DNA of 6,550 bases from QHXN01 sp040509515 (GTDB taxonomy: Bacteria > Acidobacteriota > Blastocatellia > Pyrinomonadales > Pyrinomonadaceae): the NCBI GenBank assembly GCA_040509515.1, contig JBEVKV010000245.1:1-6550 (forward strand), in the 5' to 3' direction. Position 1 is the stretch's first letter, and each line of letters starts with the position of its first letter. Positions 1 through 5,796 of the stretch are shown here, piece after piece. The position numbers and the translations under genes were made by a program. Under the pieces are notes generated by a model that was not told where the DNA came from, made no database searches, and worked only from the letters and a program-made list of their open reading frames with translations.

Positions 1-67
1 GGGGGCGCCGGCGCGGCGGGGTGTGGGGGGGGGGGTGGGTTGGGTGGGGGGGAACCCCCCGCCCCGC
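1..67. other. G/C homopolymer-rich low-complexity tract, possible contig-edge artefact or G-quadruplex
   Basis: The plus strand has a run of 11 G (25-35), then T, GGG, TT, GGG, T and seven G (46-52), then AA and six C (55-60). Four G-runs with loops of 1, 2 and 1 nt fit a classical G-quadruplex pattern. G47-52 and C55-60 also form an inverted repeat with a two-base loop. The tract is unlike the codon-structured GC-rich sequence elsewhere in the window and begins where the secreted protein loses plausible sequence. Confidence 0.6.
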
Positions 68-334
68 CGTGGGGACGCCCGTCGGCGCGCCCGGCAGCCG
101 GCGCGCGACGGCCGCGCGATACTCTTCGAGCCGCGCGGCCACGCGCCGCAGGTCGCGCTCGCCCGCCTCGCCCTCGACGAGAAAGTTCTGCGAACGCACG
201 CTCAGCCACGCTTCGCCGACGCCCTTCGCGCGCCCCTCTTCAACGCGCGCGACGCGCGGCGCGGATATCAGGAGCGACGACAACGCCGCCAGCAGCGACG
301 GGAGCAGGAGGAGTCGGGGGGACGGCCTTTTCAT
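1..334 (-). CDS. Secreted protein of unknown function, partial (runs off left edge)
   Basis: A leftward reading frame opens with ATG at 334-332 and has no stop before the window edge, giving about 111 residues. Residues 1-25 form a signal peptide: Lys2 and Arg3, then a Leu-rich core (LLLLPSLLAALSSLLISA). The mature part contains EAWLSVRSQNFLVEGEAGER and a helical stretch DLRRVAARLEEYRAAVARRL (residues about 41-80). From memory this W-x-S-V-R-S-x-N-F pattern followed by a charged helix is typical of the N-terminus of exported acidobacterial proteins with DUF1570 or TPR domains downstream; I could not verify this. After GVPT (residue 89, about position 68) the protein turns into Pro/His low complexity, which fits a sequence artefact better than real protein. 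The ribosome binding site is weak (an AGAG just upstream of the ATG). The gene lies 56 nt downstream of the small membrane protein gene on the same strand. Confidence 0.62.
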   Translation of the reverse strand, partial: MKRPSPRLLLLPSLLAALSSLLISAPRVARVEEGRAKGVGEAWLSVRSQNFLVEGEAGERDLRRVAARLEEYRAAVARRLPGAPTGVPTAGRGVPPHPTHPPPHTPPRRRP

Positions 335-366
335 GAAGCTCTAGTCTGACGAAAAGGGTTTGGTGC

Positions 367-389
367 GGCGAAGCCCTGACGGGGCCGCC
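367..389 (-). terminator. Candidate hairpin between the two leftward genes
   Basis: Just after the stop codon of the small membrane protein gene, the minus strand can form an 8-bp stem (GGCGGCCC against GGGC and CGCC, with a two-base bulge) and a 5-nt loop. A TTTT occurs about 12 nt further on (352-355), not directly after the stem. This could be a weak terminator, an attenuating hairpin, or chance in GC-rich DNA. Confidence 0.25.
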
Positions 390-390
390 T

Positions 391-561
391 TCAGAGCAGC
401 GAGCGGACGAGGTAGACGACGCCGGCGATGGCCGCCAGCAGGGCGAGCGCGGCCAGCGCGGCGCAGCCGTAGAGGGCGAGCCGCATCTTCTTCGCGGTCT
501 TCTCGTCGCCGGGCGAGAGCGGGTTCTGCGGGAAGTATGGCGGCGGCGTCTCGGTCGGCAC
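391..561 (-). CDS. Small single-pass membrane protein, 56 aa, unknown function
   Basis: The protein has a short Pro-rich soluble head (PTETPPPYFPQNPLSPGDE, residues 2-20), a basic patch (Lys21, Lys24, Lys25, Arg27), and one strongly hydrophobic Ala/Leu helix at about residues 28-52 ending VVYLVRSLL. By the positive-inside rule the N-terminus should be cytoplasmic. I chose GTG at 561-559: it follows an AGAGGAG-like ribosome binding site (about 573-579, 11 nt spacing). An in-frame GTG at 603 would add 14 residues, but it overlaps the TG of an apparent extended -10 promoter (594-602), so it would lie upstream of the transcript start. I recognise no family. It may be co-transcribed with the secreted protein gene that follows. 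Confidence 0.62.
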   Translation of the reverse strand: MPTETPPPYFPQNPLSPGDEKTAKKMRLALYGCAALAALALLAAIAGVVYLVRSLL

Positions 562-593
562 TTTGTCGGTCTCTCCTCTGTTCGGCGCGGGCG

Positions 594-602
594 ATTGTAG
601 CA
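594..602 (-). promoter_or_regulatory. Extended -10 promoter element for the leftward genes
   Basis: On the minus strand the sequence reads TGCTACAAT: a TG motif one base before TACAAT, which differs from the sigma-70 consensus TATAAT at one base. No good -35 hexamer is seen at 17-bp spacing, which fits an extended -10 promoter. The predicted start would be near 586-588, leaving a 25-nt leader that carries the ribosome binding site before the GTG at 561. Confidence 0.45.
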
Positions 603-614
603 CAGACGGCCTGC

Positions 615-644
615 TTGCCCGGCGCGAGCGGCGCGTGCTACCGT
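615..644 (+). promoter_or_regulatory. Weak candidate promoter for the rightward genes
   Basis: TTGCCC (615-620) and TACCGT (639-644, preceded by TGC) are separated by 18 bp in the divergent gap upstream of the carbonic-anhydrase-like gene. Both hexamers match the sigma-70 consensus only partly. The position, about 60 nt upstream of the ATG at 706, is sensible, but the call rests on weak motifs. Confidence 0.22.
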
Positions 645-705
645 TTTCGCTTTCACGGAAGGGCGGCCGGGGGCGTCTGCTCCGCCGTCAACAGGTCAAA
701 CCGAG

Positions 706-1236
706 ATGATTCGACCGTTCAGGGGCGTCAGCCCGCGGATTCACCCGACCGCGTTCATAGAGGAGAGCGCGCAGGTCGTCGGCGACGTGCACGTCGGCGC
801 GCACTCTTCGGTCTGGTTCGGCGCGGTCGTGCGCGGCGACGTGTTCCACATACGCATCGGCGACCGCACGAACGTGCAGGACGGCACCGTCATCCACGTC
901 TCGAACGGGACGCACGCCACCATCCTCGAAGACGAGGTGACGGTCGGCCACAACGTCACGCTGCACGGCTGTCACGTCGAGCGCGGGTGTCTGGTCGGCA
1001 TCGGCTCAATCGTCATGGACGGCTGCCGCGTGGGCGAGCGTTCGCTGGTCGCGGCCGGGGCGCTGCTCAGCCCCGGGACAATCGTCCCGCCGCGCTCGCT
1101 CGTGATGGGCGTGCCGGCGCGCGTCAAGCGAATCTTGAGCGACGCGGAGGTCGCCGACCTCGACACCTTCTGGAAGAACTACGTCGAGTACACGCGGGTT
1201 TATCGAGAGGAGTACGGGATAGACCCGAAGAGTTGA
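706..1236 (+). CDS. Gamma-carbonic anhydrase-like hexapeptide-repeat protein (YrdA/PaaY/CamH group)
   Basis: This 176-residue protein folds as a left-handed parallel beta-helix of hexapeptide repeats (residues about 12-130), with a C-terminal helix (DAEVADLDTFWKNYVEYTRVYREEY). Three histidines stand where the family binds its metal: His64 (TVIHV), His82 and His87 (GHNVTLHGC). The conserved Arg43-Gly-Asp45 and Asn56-x-Gln58-Asp59 are also present. Members are trimers, with the metal sited between subunits. Some hydrate CO2 to bicarbonate; many have no proven activity. The acidic loop carrying the proton-shuttle Glu of archaeal Cam is missing, as in the short CamH/YrdA type. The length is normal for the family. 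The start ATG follows an AGG (693-695) at about 10 nt. The gene is first in the rightward series. Substrate cannot be told from sequence; an acyl or acetyl transferase is less likely given the intact metal triad. Confidence 0.9.
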   Translation: MIRPFRGVSPRIHPTAFIEESAQVVGDVHVGAHSSVWFGAVVRGDVFHIRIGDRTNVQDGTVIHVSNGTHATILEDEVTVGHNVTLHGCHVERGCLVGIGSIVMDGCRVGERSLVAAGALLSPGTIVPPRSLVMGVPARVKRILSDAEVADLDTFWKNYVEYTRVYREEYGIDPKS

Positions 1237-1250
1237 CGCCGCCTTGAACT

Positions 1251-1266
1251 GCCCGCGCGCGCGGGC
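1251..1266. repeat. Perfect 16-bp GC palindrome next to a ribosome binding site
   Basis: GCCCGCGCGCGCGGGC is its own reverse complement. It lies between the carbonic-anhydrase-like gene and the acyloxyacyl hydrolase gene and ends one base before the GGAGGGG ribosome binding site (1268-1274). In RNA it could form a very stable short hairpin. No T-tract follows, so it is not a standard intrinsic terminator. Confidence 0.7.
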
Positions 1267-1282
1267 CGGAGGGGTGAGAGCC

Positions 1283-1981
1283 ATGCGACACGGAATGTGG
1301 TTCGCCGGTCTCTTTCTGGCGCTCGTGCTCGCGCCCGGCGCGGGCTCCGAGGCGCGCGGGCAGGAGGCGTCGGGGCTGCTCTCCGAGCCGGAAGTCTCGT
1401 TGTCGTCCCCCGCCGCGCAGCGCGCGGGCGGCGCGTTCGGGATGGAGAAGGCCGTCAACGAGTTCGGCTTCTGGGGCGGCGGCTCGTTCAGCGCGCCGAC
1501 GCTCATCGGGACTACCGAGGGCGTGCGCTTCGGGCTCGTCGGCCTCCGCTACGCGAGGGTGCTGGCGCGCGGCGACAGCCTCGCGCTCAAGTACACGTTG
1601 GACGCGGTGCCCGTGGCGTCGATGTCGTTCCCGAGTTTCGAGCCCGAGCCGGGCGGCGCGCGCAGGGTGCGTAGGACGATCACAGGGGCGGGGCTTTCGC
1701 CCGTCGGCTTTCAGCTCAACTTCCGGCGGCGCGAGCGCGTGCAGCCCTTCGCGCAGGGCTCGGGCGGCTTCCTCTACTTCGGCGAGCGCGTCCCCGAAGA
1801 GCGCGGCGCGCAGTTCAACTTCACGGCCGACTTCGGCGGCGGCGTGCAGTGGAAGACGGGCGCGCGGCGCGCGTGGACGCTGGGCTACAGATACCACCAC
1901 GTCTCGAACGGCTACCGCGCCGACGTAAACCCCGGCTTCGACTCGAACATCTTCTACGTCGGGTTCTCCATCTTTCGTTGA
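1283..1981 (+). CDS. Acyloxyacyl hydrolase, PagL-like lipid A 3-O-deacylase family
   Basis: The 232-residue product has a signal peptide (residues 1 to about 27: MRHGMWFAGLFLALVLAPGA, then a polar cleavage region) and then alternating beta-strands with aromatic girdles, as in a small outer-membrane barrel. The family mark is near the C-terminus: YRYHHVSNG (His206, Ser208, Asn209) followed by NPGFDS. In Pseudomonas PagL the triad is His-x-Ser, with Glu 14 residues after the His. Here that position is Asp220, a conservative change. Such enzymes remove the 3-O-linked acyl chain from lipid A in the outer membrane. ATG 1283 was chosen because GGAGGGG (1268-1274) precedes it and a proper signal peptide begins there; TTG 1244 upstream would add 13 residues ahead of the signal. 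The last residues are FSIFR, so the usual terminal aromatic is followed by an Arg. Family membership is fairly sure; activity and substrate are inferred. Confidence 0.82.
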   Translation: MRHGMWFAGLFLALVLAPGAGSEARGQEASGLLSEPEVSLSSPAAQRAGGAFGMEKAVNEFGFWGGGSFSAPTLIGTTEGVRFGLVGLRYARVLARGDSLALKYTLDAVPVASMSFPSFEPEPGGARRVRRTITGAGLSPVGFQLNFRRRERVQPFAQGSGGFLYFGERVPEERGAQFNFTADFGGGVQWKTGARRAWTLGYRYHHVSNGYRADVNPGFDSNIFYVGFSIFR

Positions 1982-1991
1982 GTCAGACGGC

Positions 1992-2006
1992 AGTTAGTGG
2001 TTAGTT
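1992..2006 (+). repeat. Short GTTAGT direct repeat in the hisS leader
   Basis: GTTAGT occurs at 1993-1998 and again at 2000-2005, separated by a single G, in the 30-nt gap between the acyloxyacyl hydrolase gene and hisS. The stretch is AT-rich compared with its surroundings and occupies the place where a ribosome binding site would be expected. Confidence 0.4.
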
Positions 2007-2011
2007 GTTTT

Positions 2012-3433
2012 ATGGCAGCCAAGACACAGCCCGCGCGCGGCATGCGCGACTTCCTCCCGGCCGAACTGCGGCGGCGCGAGTACGTCATCCGCGTGATTAA
2101 GGAGACGTACGAGCGCTACGGCTTCGAGCCGCTGGAGACGCCGGCGGTCGAGAACATCGAGACGCTGATGGGGAAGTACGGCGAGGAGGGCAACCAGCTC
2201 ATCTTCAAAATCCTCAAGCGCGGCGAGCACGAGAAGACGGGCGAGGCCGACTTGGCGCTGCGCTACGATTTGACGGTGCCGCTGGCGCGCGTCATCGCCG
2301 AGTACGGCGACAAGCTGCCCCGATTCTTCAAGCGCTACCAGATTCAACCCGTCTGGCGCGCCGACCGCCCCGCGCGCGGCCGCTACCGCGAGTTCTACCA
2401 GTGCGACGTGGACTGCATCGGCACGCGCTCGCCCGTGGTCGAGGCGGAAATCTGCGCCGCGGCGAGCGAGGTGCTGCGCACGCTCGGCTTCGACAACTTC
2501 ACGATTCGCCTCAACCACCGGCAGGTGCTCGCGGGCGTGCTCGAAGCGGCCGGGGTAGCGGCCGACAAGCACGGCGAAGCGCTCGTCGCCATCGACAAGC
2601 TCGACAAGGTCGGGCGCGAGGGCGTCGCGCGCGAGTTCGCGGCGCGCGGCATCGAGGCGGAGAGCGGGGACGAGTTGTTGGGCTTCTTCGAGAACCTGCC
2701 CGCGCTCGAACACGCGGCCGAGTTCGTCGCGGGCGATGGCGGCGCGGGCGAAGTCTCGAAGGCCGAGGCTTACAACCGCGCCGCGCTCGGGCGTCTGGTC
2801 GAGTTCGTCGGTGACAACGAGGCGGGCGCGCGCGGCGTGGACGAGCTGCGCCGGATAGTCGAGTACGCCGCCGCGTGCGGCGTCGCCGACCGCATCAAGA
2901 TAGACCCGAGCCTCGCGCGCGGGCTCTCGTACTACACGGGCGCGATTATGGAGATTAACGTGCCCGACCTCGCCGGCTCGCTCGGCGGCGGCGGGCGTTA
3001 CGACAACCTCGTCGGGATGTTCTCCGGGAAAGACATCACGTCGTGCGGCTTCTCTCTGGGTCTTGACCGCATCGTCCTCATAATGACCGAGCGCGGGATG
3101 TTCCCCGAAGACCTTGAGCGCGCGGCGGCCGACGTGCTGGTCACGGTCTGGAACGAGGAGTCGGTCGCCGACTCGCTCGCCTTCGCGGCGGAGCTGCGAC
3201 GCGGCGCGCCCGGTCTGCGCGTGGACGTTTACCCGGAAGCGGACAAGCTCGGCAAGCAGCTCAAGTACGCCTCGGCGCGCGGCGTCTCCTTCGTCGCGGT
3301 CATCGGCGACGACGAGCGCGGGCGCGGCGAGGTCGCGCTCAAGGACATGAAGACCGGCGGGCAGGAGACGGTCGCCCGCGCGCACGCCGCCGCGATACTT
3401 TCGGAGAGACTGGGCGGCGGCAAGTCTCGGTAA
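2012..3433 (+). CDS. hisS: Histidyl-tRNA synthetase
   Basis: This cytoplasmic enzyme joins histidine to tRNA-His using ATP. The 473 residues show the class II fold: N-terminal GMRDFLP (residues 10-16) and the RYDLTVPLARV strand; motif 2 (FKRYQIQPVWRADRPARGRY, residues 106-125, then REFYQCDVD); an insertion domain (about 175-285); the histidine-binding signature LARGLSYYTG (301-310); GGGGRYDNLVGMFSG; motif 3 (CGFSLGLDR, 345-353); and a C-terminal anticodon-binding domain (about 375-470). It is longer than the roughly 424-residue E. coli enzyme. LARGLxYYTG resembles the form seen in eukaryotic and some other bacterial HisRS more than E. coli LVRGLDYY. ATG 2012 gives the expected N-terminus; GTG 1997 would add five residues. 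No Shine-Dalgarno sequence precedes the ATG. The gene is 30 nt after the hydrolase gene and 25 nt before aspS. Confidence 0.97.
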   Translation: MAAKTQPARGMRDFLPAELRRREYVIRVIKETYERYGFEPLETPAVENIETLMGKYGEEGNQLIFKILKRGEHEKTGEADLALRYDLTVPLARVIAEYGDKLPRFFKRYQIQPVWRADRPARGRYREFYQCDVDCIGTRSPVVEAEICAAASEVLRTLGFDNFTIRLNHRQVLAGVLEAAGVAADKHGEALVAIDKLDKVGREGVAREFAARGIEAESGDELLGFFENLPALEHAAEFVAGDGGAGEVSKAEAYNRAALGRLVEFVGDNEAGARGVDELRRIVEYAAACGVADRIKIDPSLARGLSYYTGAIMEINVPDLAGSLGGGGRYDNLVGMFSGKDITSCGFSLGLDRIVLIMTERGMFPEDLERAAADVLVTVWNEESVADSLAFAAELRRGAPGLRVDVYPEADKLGKQLKYASARGVSFVAVIGDDERGRGEVALKDMKTGGQETVARAHAAAILSERLGGGKSR

Positions 3434-3449
3434 ACGGCTCAATAGGGAT

Positions 3450-3453
3450 GAGG
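3450..3453 (+). promoter_or_regulatory. Ribosome binding site of aspS
   Basis: GAGG lies 5 nt before the ATG at 3459, within AGGGATGAGG. It sets the aspS start and contrasts with hisS upstream, which has no such site. Confidence 0.55.
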
Positions 3454-3458
3454 ATTTA

Positions 3459-5270
3459 ATGGCTACTCTTGACCACCTGGGGGAACTGGAACGCACGCAC
3501 TCGTGCGGGGCCTTGCGCGCGGCGGACGCGGGCCAGACTGTGGTGTTGATGGGCTGGGTCGCGGTGCGCCGCGACTTCGGGCCTTTGACGTTCGTCGATT
3601 TGCGCGACCGCGACGGGCTGACGCAGATCGTCTTCGACGCCGAGGACGCGCCCGAGGCGCACGCGCGCGCCAAAGAGGTGCGCGGCGAGTACGTCGTCGC
3701 CGTGCGCGGCACGGTCGAAGCGCGCGACGAGTCGGTGCGCAACCCGAAGCTGCCGACCGGCGACATCGAAGTGCGCGCGCTCGAAGTGCTCGTCTTAAAC
3801 GAGGCGCGCACGCCGCCCTTCCAGCTCGACGCCAGCCCCGAAAAGCTCGCGGCCGAGGAGACGCGGCTCAAGTACCGCTACCTCGACCTGCGCCGCCCTT
3901 ACCTTCAGCGCAACATACGCCTGCGCCACCTGATGGTCGCCGAGATTCGCGGCTACATGAACGAGCAGTCGTTCACAGAGATCGAGACGCCCATCCTCAT
4001 CAAGTCGACGCCCGAGGGCGCGCGCGACTACGTCGTGCCTTCGCGTCTGCACCACGGCAAGTTCTACGCGCTGCCGCAGTCGCCGCAAATCTTCAAACAG
4101 CTCTGCATGATCGCCGGGCTCGACAAGTACTACCAGATCGCGCGCTGCTTCCGCGACGAAGACCTGAGGGCCGACCGCCAGCCCGAGTTCACGCAGCTCG
4201 ACGTCGAGTTCAGCTTCGCCACGCGCGAGCAGGTCTACAGGCTGGTCGAGGGATTGCTCGCGCGCGTCTTCCGCCTCGTCGGCGCGGAGCTTGAGACGCC
4301 GTTCCCGCGCCTGTCCTACGCCGAGGCGATGCGCCGCTTCGGCGTCGACAAGCCCGACCTGCGCTTCGGGATGGAGCTGCAAGACCTCCGCCCCGCGGTC
4401 GAGGGGACGACCTTCGCGCCTTTCGCGTCGGCGCTTGAGCAGAAGGGCGAGGTCAAGGGGCTCGTCGTCAAAGGGGGCGCGCACCTGTCGCGCAAGCAGC
4501 TCGACGAGTTGCAGGAGGTCGTCAAACGCTACGGCGCGGGCGCGCTCGCGTGGGTCAAGCTGGGCGACGAGCTTTCGTCGTCGCTGCTCAAGGCTCTGGG
4601 GGACGAGGCGGTGACGCGCATCGCCTCGCAGGCCGGGGCGGAGAAGGGCGACGCCGTGCTCGTCGTCGCCGGGAAGGCTTCGGTCGTCGCGGCCTCCTTA
4701 GGCGCGCTGCGCAACGAGGTGGCGCGGCGCGAGAAGTTAATCAAGCCGAACACGTTCGCGCCGCTGTGGGTGACGGAGTTCCCGATGTTCGAGTTTCACG
4801 AGGAGGACGGCCGCCACTACCCGATGCACCATCCGTTCACCTCGCCGGTGGACGAAGACCTCGAAAAGTTCGAGCGCGCGGTCGGGGGCGGCGAGACGCA
4901 CCTCTTCGACGAGATTCGCGCGAAGGCTTACGACGCGGTCGTCAACGGCATCGAGGTCGCGGGCGGCTCGATCAGGATTCACCGGCGCGACGTGCAGCGG
5001 CTCGTCTTCAAGGCTCTGGGGCTGACCGAGGAGAAGGCGCGCGAGCGCTTCGGCTTCTTCCTCGACGCGCTCGAATACGGCACGCCGCCGCACGGCGGCA
5101 TCGCCGCCGGCATCGAGCGGACGCTGATGGCGCTCACGGGCATCGACAACATACGCGACCTGATGGCCTTCCCCAAGACGGCCTCGGCCGCCGACCTGAT
5201 GATCGACGCCCCCGGCCCCATCGACCCGCACCAGCTCGAAGAGCTGCACATCCAAATCGAAGGGGAGTGA
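3459..5270 (+). CDS. aspS: Aspartyl-tRNA synthetase, bacterial type with GAD domain
   Basis: This cytoplasmic class II enzyme attaches aspartate to tRNA-Asp. The 603 residues match the usual bacterial length (E. coli 590). In order: an OB-fold anticodon-binding domain (about 10-115, GWVAVRRDFG at 32-41); the catalytic core with RYLDLRRPYLQ, QSPQIFKQLCMIAGLDKYYQ and motif 2 FRDEDLRADRQPEFTQLD (231-248); the inserted GAD domain (about 303-415); LWVTEFPMFE (436-445); GGSIRIH (502-508); and motif 3 GTPPHGGIAAGIERT (541-555). Position 40 is Phe, where E. coli discriminating AspRS has Leu30 and Pseudomonas non-discriminating AspRS has His31. Whether this enzyme also charges tRNA-Asn is therefore open. 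It starts 25 nt after hisS with a good ribosome binding site and is probably co-transcribed with it. No T-box leader is present. Confidence 0.97.
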   Translation: MATLDHLGELERTHSCGALRAADAGQTVVLMGWVAVRRDFGPLTFVDLRDRDGLTQIVFDAEDAPEAHARAKEVRGEYVVAVRGTVEARDESVRNPKLPTGDIEVRALEVLVLNEARTPPFQLDASPEKLAAEETRLKYRYLDLRRPYLQRNIRLRHLMVAEIRGYMNEQSFTEIETPILIKSTPEGARDYVVPSRLHHGKFYALPQSPQIFKQLCMIAGLDKYYQIARCFRDEDLRADRQPEFTQLDVEFSFATREQVYRLVEGLLARVFRLVGAELETPFPRLSYAEAMRRFGVDKPDLRFGMELQDLRPAVEGTTFAPFASALEQKGEVKGLVVKGGAHLSRKQLDELQEVVKRYGAGALAWVKLGDELSSSLLKALGDEAVTRIASQAGAEKGDAVLVVAGKASVVAASLGALRNEVARREKLIKPNTFAPLWVTEFPMFEFHEEDGRHYPMHHPFTSPVDEDLEKFERAVGGGETHLFDEIRAKAYDAVVNGIEVAGGSIRIHRRDVQRLVFKALGLTEEKARERFGFFLDALEYGTPPHGGIAAGIERTLMALTGIDNIRDLMAFPKTASAADLMIDAPGPIDPHQLEELHIQIEGE

Positions 5271-5283
5271 GGCGAGCGGCGCG

Positions 5284-5784
5284 ATGACTACCGACGAGAA
5301 AGACGGCGCGTTGCGCGAGCACCTGCTCTACCTCCTGCGGGGCGGCGGCGCGCACATCGGCTTTGAAGAGGCGTTGAAGGACTTCCCGGCCGACCTCTTC
5401 AACCGCAAAGTCGAGGGCGTGCCCTACACGCCGTGGCAACTGCTCGAACACATGCGCGTCGCGCAGTGGGACATCGTCGAGTTCAGCCGCTCGGCCGCGC
5501 ACGTCTCGCCCGACTGGCCCGACGGCTATTGGCCGGACAAGTCCAAAGAGGCGGGCGCGGACGACTGGCGGCTGAGCGTCGAGGGCTTTCAAGCAGACCT
5601 GCGCCGGATGGAGGCGCTCGTCGAAGACGAGTCAAACGACCTCTACGCCCGAATCCCGCACGGCACGGGGCAGACGCTTTTGCGCGAGGCCCTGCTCGTC
5701 GCGGATCACAACGCCTACCACCTCGGCGCGCTCGTCACGCTCCGCCGCGCGCTCGAAGCGGCGGCGGGCGGCGGGGGCGCTTGA
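5284..5784 (+). CDS. DinB/YfiT-like metal-binding four-helix protein
   Basis: The 166-residue product has the DinB-superfamily layout of four helices with a three-histidine metal site: His56 in PWQLLEHMRVAQWDIVEF, and His142 and His146 in VADHNAYHLGALVTLRR. Other family-like pieces are an early helix (GGAHIGFEEALKDFP) and DDWRLSVEGFQADLRRMEALV (about 94-113). Family members are usually dimers that bind Zn or Ni; some are thiol (bacillithiol or mycothiol) dependent transferases, but most have no known substrate. Despite the name there is no link to DinB DNA polymerase IV. The ATG lies 13 nt after the aspS stop, and a GAGG that overlaps that stop (5269-5272) is the likely ribosome binding site, suggesting translational coupling. 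The C-terminus ends in an Ala/Gly tail. The family call is firm; the function is not known. Confidence 0.88.
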   Translation: MTTDEKDGALREHLLYLLRGGGAHIGFEEALKDFPADLFNRKVEGVPYTPWQLLEHMRVAQWDIVEFSRSAAHVSPDWPDGYWPDKSKEAGADDWRLSVEGFQADLRRMEALVEDESNDLYARIPHGTGQTLLREALLVADHNAYHLGALVTLRRALEAAAGGGGA

Positions 5785-5796
5785 GCGGTTTTTGAA

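Noticed and set aside
240..656. Leftward 138-codon frame across the small membrane protein gene
   Set aside because: It is very Arg/Pro-rich with no motif. It conflicts with the better supported genes at 391-561 and 1-334, which have a membrane helix and a signal peptide.
360..1247. Rightward 295-codon frame over the divergent gap and the carbonic-anhydrase-like gene
   Set aside because: It is an Arg-rich shadow of the 706-1236 gene in another frame and crosses the likely promoter region.
1237..1282. Intrinsic terminator after the carbonic-anhydrase-like gene
   Set aside because: The palindrome at 1251-1266 has no T-tract after it; a ribosome binding site follows instead.
1124..1900. Leftward 258-codon frame opposite the acyloxyacyl hydrolase gene
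   Set aside because: It is an Arg/Ala/Glu-rich shadow with no signal peptide or motif; the sense-strand gene has a clear family signature.
1982..2011. T-box or other leader regulator ahead of hisS-aspS
   Set aside because: The gap is only 30 nt and holds no specifier loop, antiterminator or terminator structure.
1994..3871. A 625-codon open frame antisense to hisS and the start of aspS
   Set aside because: It lies opposite two certain genes. Its Ala/Arg/Val/Leu-rich product shows no motif, and long antisense frames are expected where third positions are nearly all G or C.
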